Below are positions 25,435 through 36,387 of a stretch of 64,000 nucleotides of DNA, in pieces. The stretch lies in NCBI RefSeq assembly GCF_000400995.2, contig NZ_DF238950.1, positions 198,100-262,099 of the forward strand, in the 5' to 3' direction. The position numbers and the translations under genes were made by a program. Within the stretch, counting starts at the first letter, position 1. Every line of letters begins with the position of its first letter. The stretch is from Acidovorax sp. MR-S7 (GTDB lineage: Bacteria > Pseudomonadota > Gammaproteobacteria > Burkholderiales > Burkholderiaceae_C). The notes beneath the pieces were generated by a model. The model ran no database searches and was not told where the DNA came from. It saw only the letters and a list, made by a program, of their open reading frames with translations.

Positions 25435-26042
25435 AACGACAACCCCTTGAGGCCTTCCGCTCCGCAGTCCTCCTCGCGGCCATGCTGCTCGCAGGCTGCG
25501 GCGCCTGGGCACCGCGCGCCCAGGAGCGGCCGCAGGCCGTGGAAACCGTGCCCGCCACACCGCCTGCCCCGCCGCCGCCTGCCCCCGTGCAGCCGCAACC
25601 GGACGAGGAGACTCCCGCCGCCATCGAGCCGCCGCCGCTCAAGGACATCCTGGCCTACGCCCACCGCGCGGCCCGCTTCACGCCCGCCGAGCTGGCGGCC
25701 GAGCTCGCGCGGCTCACGCCACAGCAGGACGCCTCGGCCCAGCAGCAGCTGGAGCTGGCCCTGGCCCTGGGCCAGACGCGCCAGCCGGCCGACACGGCCC
25801 GCGCCCTGGCCCTGGTGCAGCGCGTGATCGCGCGCAGCGACGGCCCCCCCGCCTACCGCGCGCTGGCACGCCTGCTGGAAAACTTCTACCTGCAGCAGCG
25901 CCGCCTGGAAGACCAGGCCGACCGCCAGGCCCAGCAGGTCAGAGAACTGCAGCGCAAGACCGACCAGTTGAACGAGCGCCTGGAGGCCATGCGCGCCATC
26001 GAGCGCAGCCTGAATACCCGCCCGCCCACCAACGGCAGGTAA
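25431..26042 (+). CDS. qseG: QseG-like lipoprotein
   Basis: 203 residues with a lipobox (AAMLLAGCGAW), a proline-rich linker at about 35-75, and a helical C-terminus with heptad character (RRLEDQADRQAQQVRELQRKTDQLNERL in pieces). It lies between the sensor kinase (ATGA overlap) and the response regulator (four bases later), exactly where qseG/yfhG sits in Enterobacteriaceae; QseG is an outer-membrane lipoprotein that activates the kinase. Sequence similarity is low, so the assignment leans on position and architecture. Confidence 0.75.
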   Translation: MKRQPLEAFRSAVLLAAMLLAGCGAWAPRAQERPQAVETVPATPPAPPPPAPVQPQPDEETPAAIEPPPLKDILAYAHRAARFTPAELAAELARLTPQQDASAQQQLELALALGQTRQPADTARALALVQRVIARSDGPPAYRALARLLENFYLQQRRLEDQADRQAQQVRELQRKTDQLNERLEAMRAIERSLNTRPPTNGR

Positions 26043-26046
26043 CGCC

Positions 26047-27447
<1,401 letters not shown>

Positions 27448-27489
27448 GTCCTTGATCTGGCTGGTTTCCCGGCTCCGCCCGCGGCAAGG

Positions 27490-27507
27490 CGTCGCCCTTT
27501 GGCGACA
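27490..27507. promoter_or_regulatory. GlrR-like enhancer site upstream of opgH
   Basis: CGTC-N10-GACA matches seven of eight defined positions of the enterobacterial GlrR site TGTC-N10-GACA; the reverse strand matches equally well. It is 95 bp upstream of the -24 element. A second dyad, GCTGT-N10-ACAGC (27538-27557), has a shorter spacing and may be another activator site. Confidence 0.55.
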
Positions 27508-27601
27508 AAAGGACGGCATTCAGGGCCCCAGCAGGCCGCTGTACATGCGCTTACAGCACGAAGCCGCCCCAAGCCATTGATACGCAAGGTTTTTTTCAGG
27601 C

Positions 27602-27616
27602 TGGCACAGGGTTTGC
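27602..27616 (+). promoter_or_regulatory. Sigma54 (-24/-12) promoter of opgH
   Basis: TGGCAC (27602-27607), five bases, then TTGC (27613-27616): all invariant sigma54 bases at the correct spacing. The predicted transcription start is near 27628, one base before the annotated ATG. Confidence 0.75.
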
Positions 27617-27628
27617 CCTATCGCCAGC

Positions 27629-29671
27629 ATGCACAAGACCGCCACCTCCTCCCAGCCCTACCGCCCTGCCGCCGTGGCGCGCCGTGGCGCCAGCTATCCG
27701 CGGCCCGTGGTCTCGCAGCGCAGCCTGCTGCGCGAAGAGCGCCACCCCAACGCCGTCACCGCACCGCCCGTGCACCGCGGTTCCATGGCGCCGCAGCCGT
27801 GGCGGGGCTTCTGGAACAGCATCGGCACCGCGATGCTCATGCGCCTGACCGGCCGCAAGGCCACTGCCAGCGACACCGCCCCGCGCGCGCCCTGGCAGGA
27901 CGCCGCGCAGCGGCGCCGGCAGGTGTTTTTGGCCTTCACGCTGCTGTGCAGCGCGGCGGCCACCGCCCTGTTCGCGCAGGTGCAGCCCGCCTACGACAGC
28001 GCCTGGCTCGAATACGGCCAGCTGGCGCTGTTCGCGCTGCTGTCCGCCTGGGTGGTGAGCGGCTTCACCACCGCCGTCATGGGCGCCTGGGTGATGCTGC
28101 GCGGCGACCCGCACGCGCTGTCGGCGCGCAGCGTGGCCGGCCACGGCCTGAGCCCCGATGCGCGCACCGCCATCGTCATGCCGATCTGCAACGAGGACGT
28201 AGCCACCGTCTTTGCCGGGCTGCGCGCCACCTGCGAATCGGTGGCGGCCACGGGCCACGGCGGCACGTTCGACGTGTTCGTGCTGTCCGACACCTCCGAC
28301 CCGCAGGTCGCCGCCGCCGAGCGCACCGCCTGGGAGGAGCTGCGCTCGGCTCTCGCCGCCCAGGGCGCGCAGGACACCGGCCGCCCCCAGGTGGAGGTGT
28401 ACTACCGCCTGCGCGCGCGCCGCACGCACCGCAAGGCCGGCAACGTGGCCGACTTCTGCCGCCGCTGGGGCAAGGATTACCGCTACATGGTGGTGCTCGA
28501 CGCCGACAGCGTGATGAGCGGCGAGTGCATCGTCACCCTCGCCCAGCTCATGGAAGCCCACCCGCGCGCCGGCATCATCCAGACCGCCACGCAGGCCGTG
28601 GGCCACGTCACGCTGCATGCACGCGCGCAGCAGTTCGCCTCGCGCGTCACCGGGCGCCTGTTCACGCTGGGCATGCAGTTCTGGCAGCTGGGCGAGTCGC
28701 ACTACTTCGGCCACAACGCCATCATCCGCGTGGAGCCGTTTATGGAGCATTGCGCGCTCGCGCCCATCCAGGGCAAGGGGGGCCTGGCCGGCGGCATCCT
28801 GTCGCACGACTTCGTCGAGGCCGCGCTCATGCGCCGCGCGGGCTACCACGTGTGGCTGGCCGCCGACCTCGTGGGCAGCTACGAGCAGCAGCCGCCCGAC
28901 CTGCTGGCCGAACTGCAGCGCGACCGCCGCTGGTGCCAGGGCAACCTGCAGAACGCCCGCCTGATGGCCGAGCCCGGCATGCACCCCGTGCACCGCGCCA
29001 TGTTCGCCACGGGCGCCATGTCCTACCTGTCGGCACCGCTGTGGCTGGCCTTCATCACCTTCGGCACGGCCCTGTGGCTGTCGGGCGCGCCGCTGGTGGC
29101 GAGCTGGTCCGTTCTGCCCGGCGAGCTGCTCGCCCTGTGGGCATGGACGCTGTGCATGCTGTTCCTGCCGCGCGTGCTGGGCGTGGCCGCCGTGCTGCTG
29201 CGCGGCGAGCAGCGCCGCTACGGCGGCACCTTCGCCCTGCTGCGCAGCGCCCTGCTGGAGAGCGTGCTGGCCATCCTGCAGGCGCCCATCCGCATGCTGG
29301 CGCACTCGCTGTTCGTGCTGGTGGCGCTCACCGGCCTGAAGCTGGAATGGAAGTCTCCTCCGCGCGAAGCGGCCGCCGTGCCCTGGCGCGAGGCCGCTGC
29401 CCGGCTGGCGCCGATGACCGCCGTGGTGGGCCTGCTGGCCGCCGGCATCGCGTTCATCGACGGCAGCGCGCTGGTCTGGCTGCTGCCCGTGGGCCTGCCG
29501 CTGGCGCTGGCCATCCCGCTGGCGGTGGTGACCAGCCAGATCCGCCTGGGCGAGGCCGCGCGCACGCGCCGGCTGCTGCTGATCCCGGAAGAGGCCTGGT
29601 CCCCGCACGTGCTGCGCCGGGCCCGGCTGCATGCCCACCAGTTCGCGCAGCCCGCACTGAAGGCGGCCTGA
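27629..29671 (+). CDS. opgH: Glucans biosynthesis glucosyltransferase OpgH (MdoH)
   Basis: 680 residues, a length usual for betaproteobacterial OpgH, shorter than E. coli (847). A cytosolic N-terminus is followed by membrane helices near 97-115 and 130-155, then a GT2 domain with AIVMPICNEDVATVFAG, LDADSVM (about 290) and RDRRWCQGN (about 431, the Q/RxxRW motif). Several C-terminal helices follow. It makes the osmoregulated periplasmic glucan backbone from UDP-glucose. opgG is not adjacent. A sigma54 promoter ends 12 bp before the first ATG, implying a leaderless message or use of Met53 (27785). Confidence 0.93.
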   Translation: MHKTATSSQPYRPAAVARRGASYPRPVVSQRSLLREERHPNAVTAPPVHRGSMAPQPWRGFWNSIGTAMLMRLTGRKATASDTAPRAPWQDAAQRRRQVFLAFTLLCSAAATALFAQVQPAYDSAWLEYGQLALFALLSAWVVSGFTTAVMGAWVMLRGDPHALSARSVAGHGLSPDARTAIVMPICNEDVATVFAGLRATCESVAATGHGGTFDVFVLSDTSDPQVAAAERTAWEELRSALAAQGAQDTGRPQVEVYYRLRARRTHRKAGNVADFCRRWGKDYRYMVVLDADSVMSGECIVTLAQLMEAHPRAGIIQTATQAVGHVTLHARAQQFASRVTGRLFTLGMQFWQLGESHYFGHNAIIRVEPFMEHCALAPIQGKGGLAGGILSHDFVEAALMRRAGYHVWLAADLVGSYEQQPPDLLAELQRDRRWCQGNLQNARLMAEPGMHPVHRAMFATGAMSYLSAPLWLAFITFGTALWLSGAPLVASWSVLPGELLALWAWTLCMLFLPRVLGVAAVLLRGEQRRYGGTFALLRSALLESVLAILQAPIRMLAHSLFVLVALTGLKLEWKSPPREAAAVPWREAAARLAPMTAVVGLLAAGIAFIDGSALVWLLPVGLPLALAIPLAVVTSQIRLGEAARTRRLLLIPEEAWSPHVLRRARLHAHQFAQPALKAA

Positions 29672-29678
29672 AGCATCA

Positions 29679-29770
29679 AAAAAAGGAGCTGCTTGCGCTT
29701 GCTACAAGCCGGCTTCAGATAGTTTTCTATCTGAAAACCAGGATTAGCAAGCGCAAGCAGCTCCTTTTTT
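29679..29770. terminator. Bidirectional terminator made of a dispersed hairpin repeat
   Basis: Perfect 25-base arms (29679-29703 and 29746-29770) end in A and T runs, with GGAGCTGCTTGCGC at the core. An inner hairpin TTCAGATAG/CTATCTGAA (29714-29735) is nested in the loop. It separates convergent opgH and ffh. Confidence 0.9.
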
Positions 29771-29790
29771 GAGAGCTACCGCAGCTGTAT

Positions 29791-31170
29791 CTAGAACCGC
29801 GGCATGCCGCCCATGCCGGGCAGCCCGCCCTTCATGCCGCCGAGCTTCTTCATCATCTTCATCAGGCCGCCGCCCTTCATCTTCTTCATCATGCCCTGCA
29901 TCTGACTGAACTCGTTGAGCAGGCGGTTGACGTCCTGCACCTGCACGCCCGCGCCGGCGGCGATGCGCTTCTTGCGCGTGGCCTTGATGAGGTCGGGCTT
30001 GCGGCGCTCGAGCGCGGTCATGCTGCAGATGATGCCTTCCTTGCGGCGGATGTCGCGCTCGGCCTTGTCCATGTCCACCTGGCCGGCCTTGGCCGTGAGT
30101 TCCGAGGGCAGCTTGTCCATGAGGCTGGACAGCCCGCCCATCTGCTTCATCTGCTGGAGCTGGGCCAGGAAGTCGTTGAGGTCGAACCCGTCGCCGCTCT
30201 TGACCTTGGCGGCGAGCTTCTGCGCGGCTTCCAGGTCCACGCCGGCCGTGACCTGCTCGACCAGCGCCACGATGTCGCCCATGCCCAGGATGCGGCCCGC
30301 GTGGCGCTCGGCGTCGAACACCTCCAGGCCGTCGATCTTCTCGGACACGCCGGCGAACTTGATGGGCGCGCCCGTCACCTGCCGCACCGACAGGGCCGCG
30401 CCGCCGCGCGAGTCGCCGTCCAGCTTGGTGAGCACGATGCCGGTCAGCGGCAGCGCCTCCTTGAAGGCCTTGGCGGTGTTGATCGCGTCCTGACCCTGCA
30501 TGGCATCGACCACGAACAGCGTCTCGACCGGGTTCAGCACCGCGTGCAGGTCCTGGATCTCGCGCATCAGCACCTCGTCGATGGCCAGGCGGCCGGCGGT
30601 GTCGACCAGCAGCACGTCGAAGTAGTGCTTCTTCGCGTAGTCCAGCGCGGCGGTGGCGATATCGCGCGGCTTCTGGTCGGGCGTGCTGGGGAACCACTCG
30701 GCGCCGGCCTGCCTGGTGACGGTCTTGAGCTGCTCGATGGCCGCCGGGCGGTACACGTCGCCCGAGACGGTGAGCACCTTCTTCTTGCGCTTTTCCTGCA
30801 GGTGCTTGGCCAGCTTGGCCGTGGTCGTGGTCTTGCCCGCGCCCTGCAGGCCAGCCATCAGGATGACGGCGGGCGGCTGGGCGTTGAGGTTGATGTCGGC
30901 CACGCCCTCGCCCATGGTGGCAGCGAGCTCCTTGTTGACGATGCCCACCAGCGCCTGGCCGGGCTTCAGGCTGCCCAGCACCTCCTGGCCCAGAGCTTTC
31001 TCCTTGACGCGCGCGATGAAGTCGCGCACCACGGGCAGGGCCACGTCGGCTTCGAGCAGCGCCATGCGCACCTCGCGCAGCATGTCCTGCACGTTGGATT
31101 CGGTGATGCGGGCCTGGCCGCGCATCTCCTTGACGAGACGGGTGAGTTTGTCGGTGAGCGCGGAGGCCAT
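29791..31170 (-). CDS. ffh: Signal recognition particle protein Ffh
   Basis: 459 residues. The helical N domain is followed by the G domain with P-loop GLQGAGKTTTTAKLA, DVYRPAAIEQL, DTAGR and TKLDGDSRGGAALS, then the methionine-rich M domain (MKKMKGGGLMKMMKKLGG) that binds signal peptides and 4.5S RNA. The ORF extends nine codons upstream; MASALTDKLTRLV is the usual start. It is divergent from ccsA-like, the standard betaproteobacterial order. Confidence 0.97.
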   Translation of the reverse strand: MASALTDKLTRLVKEMRGQARITESNVQDMLREVRMALLEADVALPVVRDFIARVKEKALGQEVLGSLKPGQALVGIVNKELAATMGEGVADINLNAQPPAVILMAGLQGAGKTTTTAKLAKHLQEKRKKKVLTVSGDVYRPAAIEQLKTVTRQAGAEWFPSTPDQKPRDIATAALDYAKKHYFDVLLVDTAGRLAIDEVLMREIQDLHAVLNPVETLFVVDAMQGQDAINTAKAFKEALPLTGIVLTKLDGDSRGGAALSVRQVTGAPIKFAGVSEKIDGLEVFDAERHAGRILGMGDIVALVEQVTAGVDLEAAQKLAAKVKSGDGFDLNDFLAQLQQMKQMGGLSSLMDKLPSELTAKAGQVDMDKAERDIRRKEGIICSMTALERRKPDLIKATRKKRIAAGAGVQVQDVNRLLNEFSQMQGMMKKMKGGGLMKMMKKLGGMKGGLPGMGGMPRF

Positions 31171-31262
31171 GGAAAAGTGCTCCAGATGCATCGGCACGGG
31201 CGCAGCGCCGTGCCGGCGGCCGCCCCGTCAACAGCATGGTGGGCGGCTAAACTGCGAAGTCT

Positions 31263-32060
31263 ATGATTTTACCCAGTGCATCTCCGCTCGGCTGGCTGCT
31301 GGCACTGGCCACCGCCGTGGCCTACGTGCTTCCCGCGGCGCTGGCGCCGCGCGCCGGCGCCGCCGGCCGCCTGGCCATGGCACCCGCCTGGGTGCTGCAC
31401 GCCGCCGCGCTGGCCTGGGGGCTGCTGCTGGACGGCACGCCGCACTTCGGCTTCGCCCCCGCGCTGTCGATGACGGCCTGGCTGGTGCTCACCACCTATG
31501 CGGTGGAGCGCCAGCTGTTCCCGCAGATGCGCGCGCGCTGGGCCCTGTCCGCGCTGGGCGGCATCGCGGTGCTCGCGGCCGCCGCCTTCCCCGGCCTGCC
31601 GCTGCACGGCACGGCCTCGCCCTGGCTGCCGCTGCACCTCACGCTGGGCATCGCCTGCTACGGGCTGTTCGCGGCGGCCGTGGTCCACGCCTGGCTCATG
31701 GGCCGTGCCGAGCGGCAGATCCGCCTGGCAGCGGACTCCCAGAGCGGCATTCCGCTGCTGACGCTGGAGCGCCTCACCTTCCGCTTCGTCATGGCGGGCT
31801 TCGTGCTGCTGTCGGCCACGCTGGTCGCGGGCTGGGCCTTCGGCGAGCAGCTCTACGGCCGCGCCTGGCGCTGGGACCACAAGGCCATTTTCTCGCTGCT
31901 GGCCTGGATCACGTTCGCCGTGCTGCTGCTCGGGCGCTCGCGCTTCGGCTGGCGCGGGCGCAGCGCCGTGCGCGTGCTCTACGCGGGCGCGGCGCTGCTG
32001 CTGCTGGCCTACGTGGGCTCGCGCTTCGTGCTGGAGGTCGTCCTGGGGCGCGGCGCATGA
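31263..32060 (+). CDS. CcsA/YpjD-family cytochrome c assembly-like membrane protein
   Basis: 265 residues with about eight transmembrane helices. The haem-handling WWD-type region of CcsA is reduced to LPLHLTLGIACYGLFAAAVVHAW, and RAWRWDHKAIFSLLAWITF carries the conserved histidine. The YpjD subfamily sits next to ffh in most beta- and gammaproteobacteria; its exact function is not established. It overlaps the next gene by four bases. Confidence 0.82.
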   Translation: MILPSASPLGWLLALATAVAYVLPAALAPRAGAAGRLAMAPAWVLHAAALAWGLLLDGTPHFGFAPALSMTAWLVLTTYAVERQLFPQMRARWALSALGGIAVLAAAAFPGLPLHGTASPWLPLHLTLGIACYGLFAAAVVHAWLMGRAERQIRLAADSQSGIPLLTLERLTFRFVMAGFVLLSATLVAGWAFGEQLYGRAWRWDHKAIFSLLAWITFAVLLLGRSRFGWRGRSAVRVLYAGAALLLLAYVGSRFVLEVVLGRGA

Positions 32061-32293
32061 AATACCTCGTCCTCTTCGCGGTGCTGGCCGTCGTCTACGC
32101 CATCTGGCGCAGCCAGCGCAGCCTGCCTCCCGAGAAAACGCCCCGCCCGCCCGCCGTCGGCCCCCGCGCCGCGCCGCAGGACATGGTGACCTGCGCGCAC
32201 TGCGGCCTGCACGTGCCGCAAAGCGAAGCGCTGCGCAAGGGCGCGCGCAGCTACTGCTGCCCGGCCCACCGCGACCAGGATGCATCGGCGTGA
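32057..32293 (+). CDS. PP0621-family small zinc-ribbon-like protein
   Basis: 78 residues. One N-terminal transmembrane segment (YLVLFAVLAVVYAIW) leads to a cytosolic domain with CAHCGLHVPQSEAL and SYCCPAH, a likely metal site. Function unknown. It begins in the ATGA overlapping ccsA-like and ends in the GTGA overlapping pilS, so it is translationally coupled on both sides. Confidence 0.8.
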   Translation: MKYLVLFAVLAVVYAIWRSQRSLPPEKTPRPPAVGPRAAPQDMVTCAHCGLHVPQSEALRKGARSYCCPAHRDQDASA

Positions 32294-33980
32294 GCGGCCA
32301 CGCCATGCCCGCAGCCACCGACAACACCCCCTTCCTGCGCCTGTGGACCGGTTTCCTGACGGCGCGCGTCATGGTGGCGCTGGCCCTGCTGGCGCTGCAG
32401 CTGCTGGGCCTGGCGCTCAACCAACAGGGCGAGCCCGCGCTGCTGGCCACCAGCTTCGGCTACCTCGTGGCCACTGCAGCGCTGCGCATCCTCGCGCGGC
32501 ACGCCCCGCCAAACCCGCAGCCCGGCATCCAGTGGCTGCCCTCCATCGGCGTGGACATCCTGCTGGTCAGCAGCCTGCAGTGGCTGCAGCAATCGGGCGC
32601 GATGAACTTCACGCCCCTCTTCGGCCTGCCCATCCTGATGGCGGGCGTGCTGGGCACGCTGACCCTGGCGCTGGGCACCACCGCCGGGGTCACGCTGCTG
32701 CTGCTGGCCTGGGCCTGGTGGCTGGGCGAGCAAAGCGGCGCGGACAACACCCAGCGCTACCTGCAGACGGCCCTGACCGGCACCGGCTACTTCATCGTCG
32801 CCTACCTCGTGCACCAGCTGGCCACCCGGCTGACGAGCGAGCAGCAGGTGGCGCACCGCAGCCAGATGGACGCGCGCACCCAGACGGCGGTGAGTGCCCT
32901 GGTCATCCAGCACGTGGCCGACGGCGTGCTGGTGCTGGACCGCGCGGGGCTGGTGCGCCTGGCCAACCCTGCGGCGCTGCAGCTGCTGGGCAGCGAGGCG
33001 CAGGCCCGCGTGCCCTTCGTGCTGGCGGACGCGCCCGCATGGAAGCCGCTGGCGGAGCTGGCGCACCATGCATTCGTCCGGGCGCAGCCGCAGACCGCCG
33101 ACCTGAGCATCCTCCACGAGAGCCAGAGCCCCATGGGGCTGCGCGTGCGCGCCTGGCTCACCGCCGGCGCAGCGGAGGACGGTGAGCCGCTGTGCGTGAT
33201 GTTCCTGCACGACCTGCGCGAGATGGAAGCGCGGCTGCGCACGGAAAAGCTCGCCGCCATGGGCCGCATGTCGGCGGCGGTCGCGCACGAGATCCGCAAC
33301 CCGCTGGCGGCCATCGCCCAGGCCAACGAGCTACTGGACGAGGAACTGACCGACCCCGGCCACAAGCGCCTGTCGCACATGGTGCGGCAGAACGCCGAAC
33401 GCCTCGTGCGCATCACGGAGGATGTGCTCGACATCGCCCGCGTGCAGCACCAGATCAGCCACAGCGCCTCCACCACCCTGGCGCTGGACGCCATGGTGCT
33501 GCAGGCATGGCAGGACTGGCAGTCGCACGACCCCGCGCGGCGCCGGGCGCAGCTGGTGCTGGACGCGGGCGCCGCGCAGGTCGAGTTCGACCCCGAGCAC
33601 CTGCGGCGCGTGCTGGTGAACCTGCTGGACAACGCCCTGCGCTACATGGGCCCCGAGCCCGATTCGCTCTACATCACCACGCGCGCCACCGCCGGCGGCA
33701 AGGCGGGCCTGCAGGTCTGGAGCGATGGCGCACCGCTGGACAAGTCGGTGGAGCGGCACCTGTTCGAGCCCTTCTTCTCGTCGGAGAGCCGCTCCAGCGG
33801 CCTGGGCCTGTACATCTGCCGCGAGCTGTGCCAGCGCCACGGCGCCTCCATCGGCTACCAGCGCATCACCCGGCACCTGGCGCGCGGCCCGGTGCCGGGC
33901 AACGCCTTCACCGTCACGTTCCGCGGCACCAGCCGGCCCGCGGACACCACCGCTTCGCTGTTTGACACAATCGTGGTCTG

Positions 33981-33981
<1 letters not shown>
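32290..33981 (+). CDS. pilS: Type IV pilus two-component sensor kinase PilS
   Basis: 563 residues from a GTG that overlaps the preceding stop; an ATG at 32305 is the alternative. Six N-terminal transmembrane helices (about 20-190) are followed by a PAS-like domain (ALVIQHVADGVLVLDRAG). HisKA has the phospho-acceptor His in MSAAVAHEIRNPLAAIAQ, and HATPase has LLDNALRY and SSGLGLYICREL. PilS is the membrane sensor controlling pilA transcription through PilR and sigma54. The stop overlaps pilR by one base. Confidence 0.93.
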
Positions 33982-35445
<1,464 letters not shown>

Positions 35446-35462
<17 letters not shown>

Positions 35463-36036
35463 GCGGCAGCCCCTGTGGAGCGGCGGGTGGTACCGCCCCG
35501 CGCGCCACGCCGCATCGCCCAACTTCGGCCCCCGGCCCGCAGGCGCCGAGATCGACCTGATCGTGGTGCACTCGATCAGCCTGCCGCCAGGCCAATACGG
35601 CGGCACCGGCGTGCACGACCTGTTCACCAACCAGCTCGACTGGGACGCGCACCCCTACTACGGGCAGATCCGCGGACTGCAGGTGTCGTCCCACTTCTTC
35701 GTCACCCGGCAGGGCGCCCTTTGGCAATACGTGGACTGCGACCAGCGCGCCTGGCACGCAGGGCCCTCGCACTACCGGGGCCGCGGCGCCTGCAACGACG
35801 ACTCCGTCGGCATCGAGCTCGAAGGCCTGGAGGGCCACGGGTTCGAAGCCGCGCAGTACGCTGCGCTGCGCACCTTGTGCACGGCGCTCGCACAGCGCTA
35901 CCCCATCCGCTATCTCGCCGGGCACGAGCACATCGCCCCCGGCCGCAAGCACGATCCGGGAGCGGGGTTCGACTGGCATGCTCTGCGGAGTGCATTCGCC
36001 GGCACAGGCATCCTGCTGCCTCCTGGAACCCACTGA
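35446..36036 (+). CDS. ampD: 1,6-anhydro-N-acetylmuramyl-L-alanine amidase AmpD
   Basis: 196 residues. It has the N-acetylmuramoyl-L-alanine amidase type 2 fold with zinc ligands His (LIVVHSISLP), His (WHAGPSHYRG) and Asp (GRKHDPGAGFDW), plus SVGIELEG. It is cytosolic and cleaves anhydromuropeptides in cell-wall recycling; loss derepresses AmpR-controlled beta-lactamases where present. The start lies inside the last codons of pilR. Confidence 0.95.
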
Positions 36037-36057
36037 CCCTTCCGAAAAAAGGGTTTT
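36036..36057 (+). terminator. Weak intrinsic terminator after ampD
   Basis: ACCCTT and AAGGGT form a short stem followed by TTT. The following 36058-36259 stretch shows nothing recognisable. Confidence 0.4.
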
Positions 36058-36259
36058 GACGACGCGCAGGCCGCATCCCGGCAACCCGGCACAGGCGCTG
36101 GCATGGCCGCGCTTTCGGCGGACAAAGGCCGGGAAACGCGCGCCGTTGCTGGCCCGCACCTGCTCCCCGCAAGCACGCCAAGGGCCTGGAGGCCGGTGAA
36201 GGCATCCGCCCAGCAACATTCGGTCACGCATCTTGGCGCAGCGCGCACCTGGCACGGAT

Positions 36260-36307
36260 ACACTACCGGTAGTGTCTTGAACCCTACCGACACCCTAGAT
36301 ATAGTGT
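36260..36307 (+). promoter_or_regulatory. nrdAB promoter with two NrdR boxes
   Basis: Box 1 ACACTACCGGTAGTGT (36260-36275, a perfect palindrome) and box 2 ACCCTAGATATAGTGT (36292-36307) are centred 32 bp apart, three helical turns, as usual for paired NrdR boxes. TTGAAC (36278-36283) and TATAGT (36300-36305) form a -35/-10 with a 16-bp spacer between and inside the boxes, so NrdR binding would block RNA polymerase. Confidence 0.85.
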
Positions 36308-36387
36308 GCAGCGATGCCTGCCACTTCGTGCCCGGCGGTCAGTTCCAGCCCGCTTGGCCATTCCCGACCACACCCAGAGAGGAATAC

